Assembly: GCA_016714985.1 (NCBI GenBank)
Contig: JADKBS010000012.1
Span: 124,001-188,000 of the forward strand
Origin: Saprospiraceae bacterium
GTDB taxonomy: Bacteria > Bacteroidota > Bacteroidia > Chitinophagales > Saprospiraceae
Direction of reading: 5' to 3'
DNA length: 64,000 bases
A program made the translations under genes and the position numbers. The notes below the pieces were generated by a model. The model was not told the DNA's origin, did not search any database, and worked only from the letters and a program-made list of their open reading frames with translations. How positions within the stretch are numbered: position 1 is the first letter of the stretch; each line of letters starts with the position of its first letter. Of the stretch, positions 34,421 through 42,698 are shown piece after piece.

Positions 34421-34551
34421 GTAACTACTTAGCAGGGGGTGTTTTTTGGGGAAAAATTTTCAATTTTTCCCCAAAAAAACACCCCAAAATGTGGGAGGAG
34501 AGAGAAAAATGAAATTTTTTCTCTCTCCTCCACACCCTTTTAAGCAGTTAC
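34421..34551 (-). mobile_element. 131-bp MITE-like element, copy 2 (8-bp TSD), upstream of the OmpA gene
   Basis: Same length as copy 1 but inverted, and nearly identical by eye; differences cluster in the left terminal region and in homopolymer lengths. It is flanked by a perfect 8-bp duplication GATATGAC (34413-34420 and 34552-34559). The two copies enclose xseB and the OmpA gene. The insertion lies between the OmpA start and the nusB stop, where it may affect transcription. Confidence 0.9.
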
Positions 34552-34635
34552 GATATGACGATATTTGATGGTATGGTCACATACTGGAGAACGTGTTTTT
34601 TTTTAACAGCTTCTAAAACCTAGGATAACAGGACA

Positions 34636-35574
34636 TCACTCATCAATCAATCCCCTGCCTTCTTTCACGATTTTGCCCTCTTTTTCCAGCTTCTTCATCA
34701 ATCGGTCCAAAATACCATTGATGAAGTCCTTGCTCTTGTCGGTACTGTATTGCTTGGAGATTTCGACGTATTCGTTCAAGGTAACCTTCGTTGGTATAGT
34801 CTCGAAGGTCATCAACTCACATAGCGCCATTTTGAGTAGAATCATATCCATGACGGCGACCCGCTCGGCATCCCAATTTTTAAGTGCAGGTTCTATAATT
34901 TGCAGGATTTGCTCGTCCTCTTCGGTGACTTTTTTCAAGAGGATTTCACCAAACTCCTTCACTGTTTCATCAGTCGGCTCGAACTCATGGTAGAAGTCCC
35001 CTGTCACAGGCAATGCCTTAAGGGTTTTTTTCATCGCACCCACGATGAGCGATTTGTCGTCGTACCAAGAGAAGTAACGGTCATCCACCATCTCGTTGAA
35101 GTGCTCACTGCCGTTGAAGTGCTTGTAGAGGTTCAGCAAGGCATTGCGGTAATCATCGGGAGTTTCCGTTTTTTGCGCCAAGAACTCAACGTAATCCTCG
35201 GTTTTGGCGTACTCGTTGTATAGGTAACGAGTGTCGTCGTCTGAGAGTTTTTCCGCAATCTTATGGGTGGTTATGAGCGTTTTGAAGCCCCTGTTTTCTT
35301 CGATGGAGCGCACCATTTCATTCTCGCCAAGTTTCGCTTTGAAGGCTTTGTCCTCATCGGTGGGGCGCAACTTAGCTTGCTTACTGGTGTAGTCAACCTT
35401 TGAGTACTCTGCAACCCTGATAAGTTGGAGTACATTGAAAAGGTACATGTCAAAAGATTGGCGAATACTGTTTTGATAGAGGAGCATGGCGTGGCGAAGG
35501 CTAAGTTCCTTGTCACGGCTCATGGCATATAGCACCTGCATTACTTTGATGCGGATGTTTCTTCTGCTCAGCAT
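34636..35574 (-). CDS. nusB: Transcription antitermination factor NusB (long Bacteroidetes form)
   Basis: A 312-residue NusB, about twice the E. coli length, as usual in Bacteroidota. The N-terminal MLSRRNIRIKVMQVLYAMSRD and the C-terminal RVAVMDMILLKMALCELM, TKVTLNEYVEISKQYS and DFINGILDRL are the conserved NusB blocks. The insertion between them is largely helical. NusB with NusE binds boxA in rRNA leaders. It is followed upstream (minus strand) by a BT_3928-like protein and DUF1599, an order often seen in Bacteroidota. The product ends RGLIDE. Confidence 0.95.
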   Translation of the reverse strand: MLSRRNIRIKVMQVLYAMSRDKELSLRHAMLLYQNSIRQSFDMYLFNVLQLIRVAEYSKVDYTSKQAKLRPTDEDKAFKAKLGENEMVRSIEENRGFKTLITTHKIAEKLSDDDTRYLYNEYAKTEDYVEFLAQKTETPDDYRNALLNLYKHFNGSEHFNEMVDDRYFSWYDDKSLIVGAMKKTLKALPVTGDFYHEFEPTDETVKEFGEILLKKVTEEDEQILQIIEPALKNWDAERVAVMDMILLKMALCELMTFETIPTKVTLNEYVEISKQYSTDKSKDFINGILDRLMKKLEKEGKIVKEGRGLIDE

Positions 35575-35904
35575 AGTTCAATTTCAAACCTCACTCACCA
35601 CAGCTTTTCAGGACATCTTTTGCCCTATTAATCCATTCAATTCAACAAACCTGAGCAAGTGAGGCAATTTCCGGTTTTGCGATTAAGAACTGCAAAGAAA
35701 GGGGTTTTTTGTCAATATTGTTAATTGGGATTATCCTTGGTGAATGATGAATGGTAAATGATGGACGATGGATTTGCAAGGCATTGATTGACAAGTATTT
35801 GCAAATCCAATCGGTCTAACCTATTTGTTCAACTTAACTTGGATTTTTGATTTGCTTGTTTTGAGGCTTTGGGGGGCTTACCTTCAAAACCTCAACAAAG
35901 AGAA

Positions 35905-35977
35905 TTGTAGCTGTTCCAGTTTAGAAGGTTTAATGAAGTATAAACCGCCAAACCCTTCTAAACAGGAACAGCTACAA
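35905..35977 (-). terminator. Long inverted repeat after the BT_3928-like gene
   Basis: Arms TTGTAGCTGTTCCAG and GGAACAGCTACAA extend imperfectly through TTTAGAAGG/CCTTCTAAA around an AT-rich loop. It begins 5 bp after the stop at 35982. No strong T-run follows, so function as a terminator is tentative. The stretch 35575-35904 holds nothing else recognisable. Confidence 0.5.
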
Positions 35978-35981
35978 AAGA

Positions 35982-36281
35982 TTACTGCTTTGGGGGCAAC
36001 TTGATAAATTGTTGCTTCATCTCCTCGAAGCTCATCATGTCCTTGTAGTGCCATTTCTGCAAGATTTTGCCATCCTTCCAAAGCACGATGCCGGGGTTGG
36101 AGCGCATGATGGTCTTCAATAGCAGGTCGTCGGCGGTGAAGAAGGGGTACTCGCTGCCAGTCTGTTCCTTGAAACGGTTGATGGTGGCAGGGTCGTTGGG
36201 AGCTGTTGCGGCAAAGAACTTCACACCTGTGCCTTTTGCAGCCATGATGACCGGGTTGATGACCGTTTTGAACCTGTCCAT
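35982..36281 (-). CDS. BT_3928-like protein, C-terminal thioredoxin-like part (after frameshift)
   Basis: Continuation of the gene starting at 37491. True coding in this frame begins near 36360 (TYTQRVASVTPKEVKEEIIL) and runs to LPPKQ. It forms a thioredoxin-like domain without a CxxC motif (KFFAATAPNDPATINRFKEQTG, SNPGIVLWKDGKILQKWHY). The redox cysteines are therefore absent from this domain. A single-base change around 36358-36366 joins the parts. Confidence 0.82.
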   Translation of the reverse strand: MDRFKTVINPVIMAAKGTGVKFFAATAPNDPATINRFKEQTGSEYPFFTADDLLLKTIMRSNPGIVLWKDGKILQKWHYKDMMSFEEMKQQFIKLPPKQ

Positions 36282-36291
36282 GTACTCAGGA

Positions 36292-37491
36292 TCAAAGAGA
36301 ATGATTTCCTCTTTTACTTCTTTCGGTGTAACGGAGGCGACCCGTTGGGTATAAGTAAAGGAATCCGTCGCCGGTCACCAAAGTGCTGTCCGTAACATAA
36401 GTGGTGTCGTTGACGGTGGTCTTGATGATTTCCTTGCCGGCCTCCACAAGTTTATAGGCCACCACCATCAGGAAATAGCCAGTGTCTTGGAGCAACGCAT
36501 CAGTCATGTTGGATCCGTCGGGGGAGGTGATTTCAAACTCACTGATTTTTGAGTGCTCGTAGTCTGGATTGGCTTTTACCTGCTCCATTTCCCATTCTGC
36601 TTCTGGGTATTTCTCGTACTCCTTCATGTATTGCTCATAAGGTACTGTGATGACCTCACCGTTCGATTTGCTTTTCATTTTGTAAGCCAATACTTTGTAG
36701 GCAGCAGCTTCTTCCTCGGCTTCTTTCGCACGTTGTGCCCGTACGTCCACCCCTTCACGGAACGGGCGGAAATCCACGAGCGGCTCGTTCATAAAGATAT
36801 TGTAGTAGCTAAAGGCCGTAAAGCCAAGGGTGACGAGGATGGACACCCAACGGCGTACGCCAGTCGATAACAACTCGTGCATCTTCGAGTGGCGGAAAAC
36901 AAAATAGAAAGCTGGAATGAGCAGGAATACATCCTTGAGGAAGCTTACTTTAGGTTTTAGCTTTAAAAAATCCCCGAAGCAGCCGCAGTCTGTTACCCGC
37001 ATATTGGTCTTGACGTATTCGCCCCATTTGCCGAACTCAAAGAAGTTCACGCCACTTGGCACATAACCTGTGAGGTAGGTATAGCCCGTAAGTGCCGTAA
37101 AAAACAGGACCAAAAGCAGGAAGAGCCAAGCCGTCAGTTTTGGCCGATAGGCCAAAATCAACATGACGCCAAGCATGATTTCAAAAATGATGGTAGCCGC
37201 CGACAGCAGCACGGAGTGCCCTGCCAACCATGGGAACATGGGCGCAATGCCTTTGATTGCTGTTTCACCAAAAGTATAGTAAAACTCGGCAAAATACTGC
37301 TCTAACTTAAAGGCAGTGCCTAACGGGTCAACAGCTTTGACATAGCCGGAGAAGATGAAAAGCGAACCGCAAAAATGCTGGAGATAGGTCATCACCCAGC
37401 TTTTCACCCGGTCTTTAAATGCAACGCCTGTGATGGCAGTCAATATGGCCGCTGCGATGGCCACGTAAAGGATTAAAGTATAAATCGTCAT
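36292..37491 (-). CDS. BT_3928 family membrane protein (DoxX/MauE-like), N-terminal part
   Basis: Integral membrane protein with four to five helices in the first 230 residues (MTIYTLILYVAIAAAILTAI, FIFSGYVKAVDPLGTAFKLE, WLFLLLVLFFTALTGYTYL). It has the conserved DCGCFGDFLKLKP loop and an FFEFGKWGEYVKTN stretch typical of DoxX/MauE-like proteins. A soluble region of about 150 residues follows. The frame is lost near 36360, where the product turns into PTGRLRYTERSKRG; the real C-terminus is the feature at 35982-36281. MauE-like proteins take part in disulfide or quinone redox chemistry. The neighbour DUF1599 gene is a frequent companion. Confidence 0.87.
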   Translation of the reverse strand: MTIYTLILYVAIAAAILTAITGVAFKDRVKSWVMTYLQHFCGSLFIFSGYVKAVDPLGTAFKLEQYFAEFYYTFGETAIKGIAPMFPWLAGHSVLLSAATIIFEIMLGVMLILAYRPKLTAWLFLLLVLFFTALTGYTYLTGYVPSGVNFFEFGKWGEYVKTNMRVTDCGCFGDFLKLKPKVSFLKDVFLLIPAFYFVFRHSKMHELLSTGVRRWVSILVTLGFTAFSYYNIFMNEPLVDFRPFREGVDVRAQRAKEAEEEAAAYKVLAYKMKSKSNGEVITVPYEQYMKEYEKYPEAEWEMEQVKANPDYEHSKISEFEITSPDGSNMTDALLQDTGYFLMVVAYKLVEAGKEIIKTTVNDTTYVTDSTLVTGDGFLYLYPTGRLRYTERSKRGNHSL

Positions 37492-37577
37492 GTCTTTCTG
37501 GATTTACTTTTTGTTGGAATGAATGGATTACTTATTGGCGTGGCGGCAAATGGGCGAATCAACCCTTATCAACCTCA

Positions 37578-38126
37578 TCAACTTTTATCAATCTCTCCCA
37601 AAAGAATCAACGCAAAAATAGCATAGTTGGCTATGTCTGCATAGTTGGCATCAAGTCCCTCAGAGGCAAGCGTCTTGCCCTTGTTTTCCTCGATTTGCCG
37701 GATGCGCAGTAGTTTCATCAAAATCAAATCGGTGATGGAGCTGATGCGCATGTCTCGCCATGCCTCGCCGTAATCGTGGTTTTTGGCAACCATCAGGTTC
37801 CGCACGGCTTCTACCTGCTCTTCGTAAAGTTTACGGGCAACGGCTTGTGCAAGTTCCAATTCTTCTTCGTCTTTAAGCTCCAACTGGATGAGAGCCATGT
37901 AGGCATAGTTGACGAGGCCGATGAAATCGCCCTCGATGGAATCCTCGACCATTTGTTTCGATTTCTCATCAATACTACGGATGCGCTTGGCTTTAATGAA
38001 AAGCTGGTCGGTCAAAGAAGAAGGCCGCAAGATTCGCCAAGCGGTACCATAATCGTGCGTCTTTTTCAAGAAAAGGTCTTTACACCGCTTCACCACGGCG
38101 TCGTATTGTACCAATGTTTTATCCAC
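37578..38126 (-). CDS. DUF1599 domain protein (duplicated domain)
   Basis: A 182-residue protein with two copies of the DUF1599 motif: KKTHDYGTAWRILRPSSLTDQL (about 21-41, slightly longer than shown in the family logo) and KNHDYGEAWRDMRISSITDL (about 115-134), each followed by a helix with KAKRIRSIDE or KLLRIRQIEE. The start is GTG; no better ATG exists. It lies upstream of the BT_3928-like gene with 86 bp between them and is probably co-transcribed. The domain resembles all-alpha NTP pyrophosphohydrolases in pattern, but the activity is unproven. Confidence 0.92.
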   Translation of the reverse strand: MDKTLVQYDAVVKRCKDLFLKKTHDYGTAWRILRPSSLTDQLFIKAKRIRSIDEKSKQMVEDSIEGDFIGLVNYAYMALIQLELKDEEELELAQAVARKLYEEQVEAVRNLMVAKNHDYGEAWRDMRISSITDLILMKLLRIRQIEENKGKTLASEGLDANYADIANYAIFALILLGEIDKS

Positions 38127-38197
38127 AAGCTGATTTTATTGCGCTGCAAAATTCTTCAACAAAGCTGGCTGATGCTGTTAATGCCAGGTTAACCAAG

Positions 38198-38280
38198 GGT
38201 TAACGGATAACGGTGGACGGTGGACGCCTGACGGTATATAAAGTTACTGTCCGTCCACCGTCTATCGTCCGCCGTTAACC
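38198..38280. repeat. Imperfect inverted repeat between DUF1599 and the M20 peptidase stop
   Basis: GGTTAACGG near 38198 and CCGTTAACC at 38272-38280 are the outer arms of a loose inverted repeat rich in GGTGGACGG/CCGTCCACC units. The M20 stop codon lies inside it. It probably ends M20 transcription. Confidence 0.45.
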
Positions 38281-38868
38281 GTTCTTCAACTCCCGATAGT
38301 ACGCATAATAATAAGGTATCGTCTCAATGCCTTTGTAGTAGTTGAACAGGCCGTAGTGTTCATTTGGCGAGTGGATGGCATCGCTGTTGAGGCCGAAACC
38401 CATGAGCACGCTATCTACATTCAACACATCCTTGAACAAGGAAACGATGGGGATATAGCCGCCTTCCCGCTTGGGGATGGGGTCTTTTCCAAAAGCCTTT
38501 GCCATGGCCTTGTGCGCAGCTTGGTATTCTGGTGTGTTGGTAGGTGTTACACCAGGTTCGCCTCCGTGCATCCGAATCACCTTCACCTGTACGGAGGGTG
38601 GGGCCAGCGACTTGAAATGCGCTTCGAACAGGTCGTAGATTTTTTCGCAACGTTGGTGTGGCACTAGGCGCATTGAGATTTTGGCGAAAGCTTTTGATGG
38701 CAGGACGGTCTTGGAACCTTCGCCTGTATAGCCTCCCCAAATGCCGTTGCAGTCCAGTGAGGGTCGAATACTGGTTCGCTCCGAGGTCGTATATCCTTTC
38801 TCACCCTGAACATCGCCGATGGCAAGGTCTTCCATATAGTCGGCAAGGCTAAAGGGAGCCTTGTTCAT
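38275..38868 (-). CDS. M20 dipeptidase, C-terminal part (after frameshift)
   Basis: Carries the rest of the M20 lid/dimerisation domain and the final catalytic segment of the gene starting at 39692. SIRPSLDCNGIWGGYTGEGSK, AFAKISMRLVPHQ, MHGGEPGVTP, EGGYIPIVSLF and the zinc-ligand His region GLNSDAIHSPNEHYGL are all present (each is a family motif). It begins at ATG 38868, which is internal to the real protein: one missing G near 38870 splits KDREAMNK. The 4-bp overlap of the two frames is thus accidental, not translational coupling. Confidence 0.87.
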   Translation of the reverse strand: MNKAPFSLADYMEDLAIGDVQGEKGYTTSERTSIRPSLDCNGIWGGYTGEGSKTVLPSKAFAKISMRLVPHQRCEKIYDLFEAHFKSLAPPSVQVKVIRMHGGEPGVTPTNTPEYQAAHKAMAKAFGKDPIPKREGGYIPIVSLFKDVLNVDSVLMGFGLNSDAIHSPNEHYGLFNYYKGIETIPYYYAYYRELKNG

Positions 38869-39692
38869 GGCTTCCTGTCTTTCTTGCTTTCGTTCAGCAC
38901 GTCGTCATAGAAACCGGGGATGGTGATTTTACCATTTTTGTCAATCAATTTGTCAATCATACCCGCCAGCACGTTGATGGGGTTGGCCACGCCACCGCCA
39001 TAGACGCCGGAATGAAGGTCACGGTTCGGGCCAGTTACTTCCACCTGTAAGTAGGCAAGGCCCCTGACGCCCGTTGTAATGCTGGGGACATCGTTGGCGA
39101 TGATGCTCGTGTCAGCGCACAGTACCACGTCACAGGCCAGTTTTTTCTTGTTTTTTTCAACGAAAGGACGGAAACTGGGCGAGCCGACCTCTTCCTCTCC
39201 TTCGATGCAAAACTTAACGTTGCAGGGCAAGGTGTTGGTTTTCACCATAGCCTCGAAAGCCTTGATGTGCATGTAGGCTTGCCCCTTGTCATCGCAGGAG
39301 CCTCGTGCAAAGATGGCTCCTTGTGGATGTACCTTCGTCTTTTTGATGACTGGCTCAAATGGCGGTGAAGTCCACAGGTCGAGCGGGTCAGGCGGCTGCA
39401 CATCGTAATGGCCATAGACCAGCACGGTCGGCAGCTTTTTGTCTATGATTTTTTCCCCGTAAATGACTGGGTAGCCGTCCTTCGCCTTGCCATCCTTTTT
39501 GTGCGAGGTGGGGCAGACTTCCACATTGTCCGCACCGGCGTCCCTCAGGCTTTGGGCGACGACCTGAGCGGTTCGTAGCACATCATCCTTGTACTTGGGG
39601 TCAGCGCTGATGGAAGGGATGCGGAGCAGTTCAAGCAGTTCGTCGAGGAACCGCTGCTTATTTTGAGCAATGAAATCTTGTGCTGGTTTCAT
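38865..39692 (-). CDS. M20 dipeptidase (zinc peptidase), N-terminal part
   Basis: First 270 residues of an M20/M25/M40 dipeptidase (full length would be about 465). The metal-binding and catalytic sites are VLVYGHYDVQPPDPLDLW (His and Asp), ARGSCDDKGQAYMHIKAFE (bridging Asp) and CIEGEEEVGSP (catalytic Glu-Glu). The family cleaves dipeptides or acylated amino acids in the cytosol. The frame is lost at KKDRKP because of a probable one-base deletion, and the C-terminal half continues at 38275-38868. No signal peptide. Confidence 0.9.
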   Translation of the reverse strand: MKPAQDFIAQNKQRFLDELLELLRIPSISADPKYKDDVLRTAQVVAQSLRDAGADNVEVCPTSHKKDGKAKDGYPVIYGEKIIDKKLPTVLVYGHYDVQPPDPLDLWTSPPFEPVIKKTKVHPQGAIFARGSCDDKGQAYMHIKAFEAMVKTNTLPCNVKFCIEGEEEVGSPSFRPFVEKNKKKLACDVVLCADTSIIANDVPSITTGVRGLAYLQVEVTGPNRDLHSGVYGGGVANPINVLAGMIDKLIDKNGKITIPGFYDDVLNESKKDRKP

Positions 39693-39851
39693 ATTGAAAA
39701 GATTATAAGGATTGTTGAATTGTGGAGTGGTTAGGGAAACATTTCAGCAATCACGATTTTCGGCCAAAGATAGACAAGCGGGCTTTTTCGCATTGGAAAA
39801 AATCACGAAATCAAACAAAACGAGATTGCTCATGGCATATTTGGTTGCCTT

Positions 39852-40649
39852 TTACGATTGCTGGGACATGAGTAACTCAGAAAGGCGTACTTCCGTGATT
39901 CCAAACTCGATTTTGCCGCCTTCTGCAAAGCTGATGGCACCAGACTCTTCTGAGACGATAAAGGCAGAGGCGCCACTGCGCTCGGTTACACCAAGCCCTG
40001 CCCTGTGCCGAAGCCCTGCTTTTGATGGCAATTGAACACTATCGGTAATAGGAAGGATACAACTGGCTGCAAGGATTTTTCCTTTACCAATGACCACTGC
40101 CCCATCGTGCAGGGGACTTTCTTTTTGGAAAATGCTGAGGAGCAAGGATTGGCTGATGTTGGCGTCCAGCCGGATACCGGATTGAAGCACAGACTCCATT
40201 TCAAAACTGTGCGAAAAAACGACAAGCGCCCCGATTTTCTCTTTGGACATGCGCAGCAAAGCGTGCTTTACTTCGATGTTTGAGGCTTCGTTGATGGGCC
40301 GCTTGTCAAGGTTGCGGGTAAGCCAACGCAGCATAACATCCGTGCGGCGGCCAAGGGTGGTATTGCCGAGCATCAGCAGGAAGCGGCGCACCTCTGGCTG
40401 AAAAATAATGATGATGATGATGAAGCCGACGTTGACGAACTGGCTCAGGATCATCGTGAGCATGTCCATTTTCAAGATGCCCACCAGCCACCACAACAGG
40501 TAAATGATGACGATGCCGATGAAAATATTGAAAGCGATGCTCCCTTTCAACAACAGGTAAACCCGGTAGATAAGGTAGCCAACAATGGCCACATCCAGCA
40601 CATCCCAAAGGCTCACAGGCAGGAAGCCGATTTCAAAAAGGAAGGTCAT
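39852..40649 (-). CDS. cdaA: Diadenylate cyclase CdaA
   Basis: Membrane-bound synthase of the second messenger c-di-AMP. The start ATG 40649 gives 265 residues with three N-terminal helices (about 10-80; VAIVGYLIYRVYLLLKGSI, FIGIVIIYLLWWLVGIL, FVNVGFIIIIIIFQPE). The DisA_N catalytic domain follows, with motifs LHDGAVVIGKGKILAA (DGA) and GLRHRAGLGVTERSGA (RHR). All active-site motifs are intact. The gene is divergent from miaE. No CdaR-like regulator is adjacent, which is usual for Bacteroidota. Confidence 0.96.
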   Translation of the reverse strand: MTFLFEIGFLPVSLWDVLDVAIVGYLIYRVYLLLKGSIAFNIFIGIVIIYLLWWLVGILKMDMLTMILSQFVNVGFIIIIIIFQPEVRRFLLMLGNTTLGRRTDVMLRWLTRNLDKRPINEASNIEVKHALLRMSKEKIGALVVFSHSFEMESVLQSGIRLDANISQSLLLSIFQKESPLHDGAVVIGKGKILAASCILPITDSVQLPSKAGLRHRAGLGVTERSGASAFIVSEESGAISFAEGGKIEFGITEVRLSELLMSQQS

Positions 40650-40777
40650 CAAAATGGGAACAGTTAATTTTAGCGGTAAATATGGCCATTTTTGGGTTTA
40701 TCTGCGAAATCATGTGATTTTGGCAAGAACTTGAGCTTTCAAAAAAATAGGCGCTAACGGATTTGGTTAGAGCATCC

Positions 40778-40785
40778 TACATTTG
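40778..40785 (+). promoter_or_regulatory. Putative -7 element (TACATTTG) of miaE
   Basis: TACATTTG matches TAnnTTTG and lies 43 bp before the miaE ATG at 40829. A TTTG lies only 12 bp upstream, too close for a standard -33 box. Confidence 0.35.
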
Positions 40786-40828
40786 CTGCCGAACAAGGCA
40801 ATCAATAAGCGGATTGCCTTTATGCTTT

Positions 40829-41409
40829 ATGTTAGGTTTAAAATTGCCAACAGACCCTCGATGGGTTGACCTTGCTGAAATGGACTTGGCGGAGATTCTG
40901 ACCGACCACGCCTATTGTGAACAAAAGGCGGCGACTTCCTGCATCTCGCTCATTCAAGGCTATCCTGACAAGACGAAAATGGTCAAGGAATTGGCGCCCA
41001 TCGTAACGGAAGAGTGGGGGCATTTCCGCTTGGTGTTGCTGGAGTTGGAACGCCGCAACCTAAAACTCGGGTACCAACGCAAGGACGAGTACGTGAACGA
41101 ACTTTTGAAGTTTGAAAAAAAAGGTGGCGGTCGTGAGGAAAGATTGCTCGAACGGCTGCTCATTTGTGCGCTGATAGAAGCCAGGAGCTGCGAGCGTTTC
41201 CGGTTGCTCTCGGTAAACTTGAAGGAAGATGACCTGAAAGAATTTTATCATAAATTCATGGTGTCGAAGCAGGGCATTACCGGCTTTTCATTGACCTTGC
41301 AAAGACTTATTTCCCAGAGGAACAAGTAAAAGCAAGGTGGCGGGAGTACCTTGAAAAAGAAACTGAAATAATGCAGCGCTTGGAACTTCGTGGCGATCGA
41401 ATCCATTAA
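40829..41409 (+). CDS. miaE: tRNA-(ms2io6A)-hydroxylase MiaE (frameshifted near 41268)
   Basis: Diiron monooxygenase that hydroxylates ms2i6A-37 of tRNA to ms2io6A. Iron-ligand positions visible are E31 (AYCEQKAAT) and E62/H65 (VTEEWGHFRL), then E in LIEARSCERF. At 41268 the frame breaks. With one G added the sequence continues SEAGHYRLFIDLAKTYFPEE (second ExxH) and ends QRLELRGDRIH before TAA at 41407-41409, the expected family C-terminus. Without the correction the product stops at 41329. The indel is probably a consensus error. The substrate-making enzyme MiaB is encoded at 442-1890. Confidence 0.9.
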
Positions 41410-41712
41410 TTCGAAATAATTTTTTGGATTGTTACACGAGTTTGAAATTTTTCGCCAATTTTTGCAAAAACCAAAAAGGGCCAAGACTGCCAGAACTAGC
41501 TTTTACGCTTGATTGTTGTCCATAATGAAGGATAGTAAGGCTTTTTTCTCGATGTACTATCGCTATTGAAATATGTGGCAACTTTTTTGTTTAGTTTGGC
41601 GTAATTCTTAATATTAGAATCCAAGAAAATTCGTTTTTGAAAAAAATCATTTTTCGTGAACAATAAAGTTGACTACACAATCCACAACCTCAAACCAACA
41701 AATGATTAGGTT

Positions 41713-42579
41713 ATGCGCCAATTAAAGATTACCAACAAGATTACCACCCGTGAAAGTCTTGCATTAGACAAGTACCTAAATGATATTGGCAAGATTGACA
41801 TGCTCACTGCCGAGGATGAGGCTGACCTTGCCCGTCGTATTCGGACTGGTGACCAAGATGCGCTCGAAAGATTGACAGAGGCCAATTTGCGATTTGTGGT
41901 ATCTGTTGCGAAGCAATACCAAAACCAAGGGCTTTCGCTCAGCGACCTTATCAATGAAGGAAACGTCGGCTTGATGAAAGCCGCCCGCCGTTTTGACGAA
42001 ACCAAAGGATTCAAGTTCATCTCTTATGCAGTTTGGTGGATTCGCCAGTCCATCCTACAGGCCATCGTAGAGTATTCCCGCATTGTCCGGCTTCCGCTCA
42101 ACAAGGTCGGATCCTACAATAAAGTAAACGAAGCGTTCATCTCTTTTGTACAGGAGTTCGAGCGTGAACCGACCGACGAAGAGCTTGGCGAGATTCTGGA
42201 ACTGTCCGCCAAGGAAGTCTCCAACTTGTTGAAAGGCAGCATCCGGCACGTGTCTGTTGATGCCCCAATTGGCGGCGAAGACAGTGACTCGACCATGCTC
42301 GACCTCATCGCCGATGCCGATGGCCAGCGCCCCGACGATGCGCTGATGGATCAATCCTTGAAAGATGAGGTGCAGGCCGGGCTTTCCATTCTGGCGCCAA
42401 GAGAAGTTGAGGTACTATCCGCTTATTATGGCTTGAATGGGCACAAGGCACTGACCTTAGAGGAAATTGGCGAACTTTATTGCTTGACACGTGAGCGAGT
42501 GCGCCAGATAAAGGAGCGAGCAATCAGGCGACTTCGAAAGTCTTACAATCGCAATGCACTCAAATCCTATCTTGGGTGA
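41713..42579 (+). CDS. rpoD: RNA polymerase primary sigma factor (RpoD/SigA, Bacteroidetes type)
   Basis: A 288-residue sigma-70 factor lacking region 1.1 and the large non-conserved insertion, as in the Bacteroidetes primary sigma. Region 1.2 (LALDKYLNDIGKIDMLTAED), region 2 (LIQEGN-like LINEGNVGLMKAARRFDETK and SYAVWWIRQSILQAIVEYSR), region 3 and region 4.2 (LTLEEIGELYCLTRERVRQI) are all intact. This factor recognises TTTG-N19-TAnnTTTG promoters, several of which are marked in this window. A terminator follows at once, so it is monocistronic. The 303 bp before it are AT-rich with no gene. Confidence 0.96.
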   Translation: MRQLKITNKITTRESLALDKYLNDIGKIDMLTAEDEADLARRIRTGDQDALERLTEANLRFVVSVAKQYQNQGLSLSDLINEGNVGLMKAARRFDETKGFKFISYAVWWIRQSILQAIVEYSRIVRLPLNKVGSYNKVNEAFISFVQEFEREPTDEELGEILELSAKEVSNLLKGSIRHVSVDAPIGGEDSDSTMLDLIADADGQRPDDALMDQSLKDEVQAGLSILAPREVEVLSAYYGLNGHKALTLEEIGELYCLTRERVRQIKERAIRRLRKSYNRNALKSYLG

Positions 42580-42597
42580 CAAATGAAAAAAGAAAAG

Positions 42598-42628
42598 AAG
42601 CCTTGCCAAATTCGGCAAGGCTTTTTTC
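42598..42628 (+). terminator. Intrinsic terminator of the sigma factor gene
   Basis: Arms AAGCCTTGCC and GGCAAGGCTT close a short AT-rich loop and are followed by TTTTC, 19 bp after the stop. Confidence 0.88.
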
Positions 42629-42698
42629 ATTTATGTCGAAAAATTGATTGGTTGTAATGTGACTATGACCTAAAATTGCCGATTAAAATATTTTAAAG

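Noticed and set aside
38865..38868. 4-bp overlap of two minus-strand frames suggesting coupled genes
   Set aside because: Both frames are halves of one M20 dipeptidase; adding one base restores a continuous protein.
41260..41280. Programmed frameshift in miaE
   Set aside because: No slippery heptamer or downstream pseudoknot is evident, and similar one-base breaks occur in many unrelated genes in the window.
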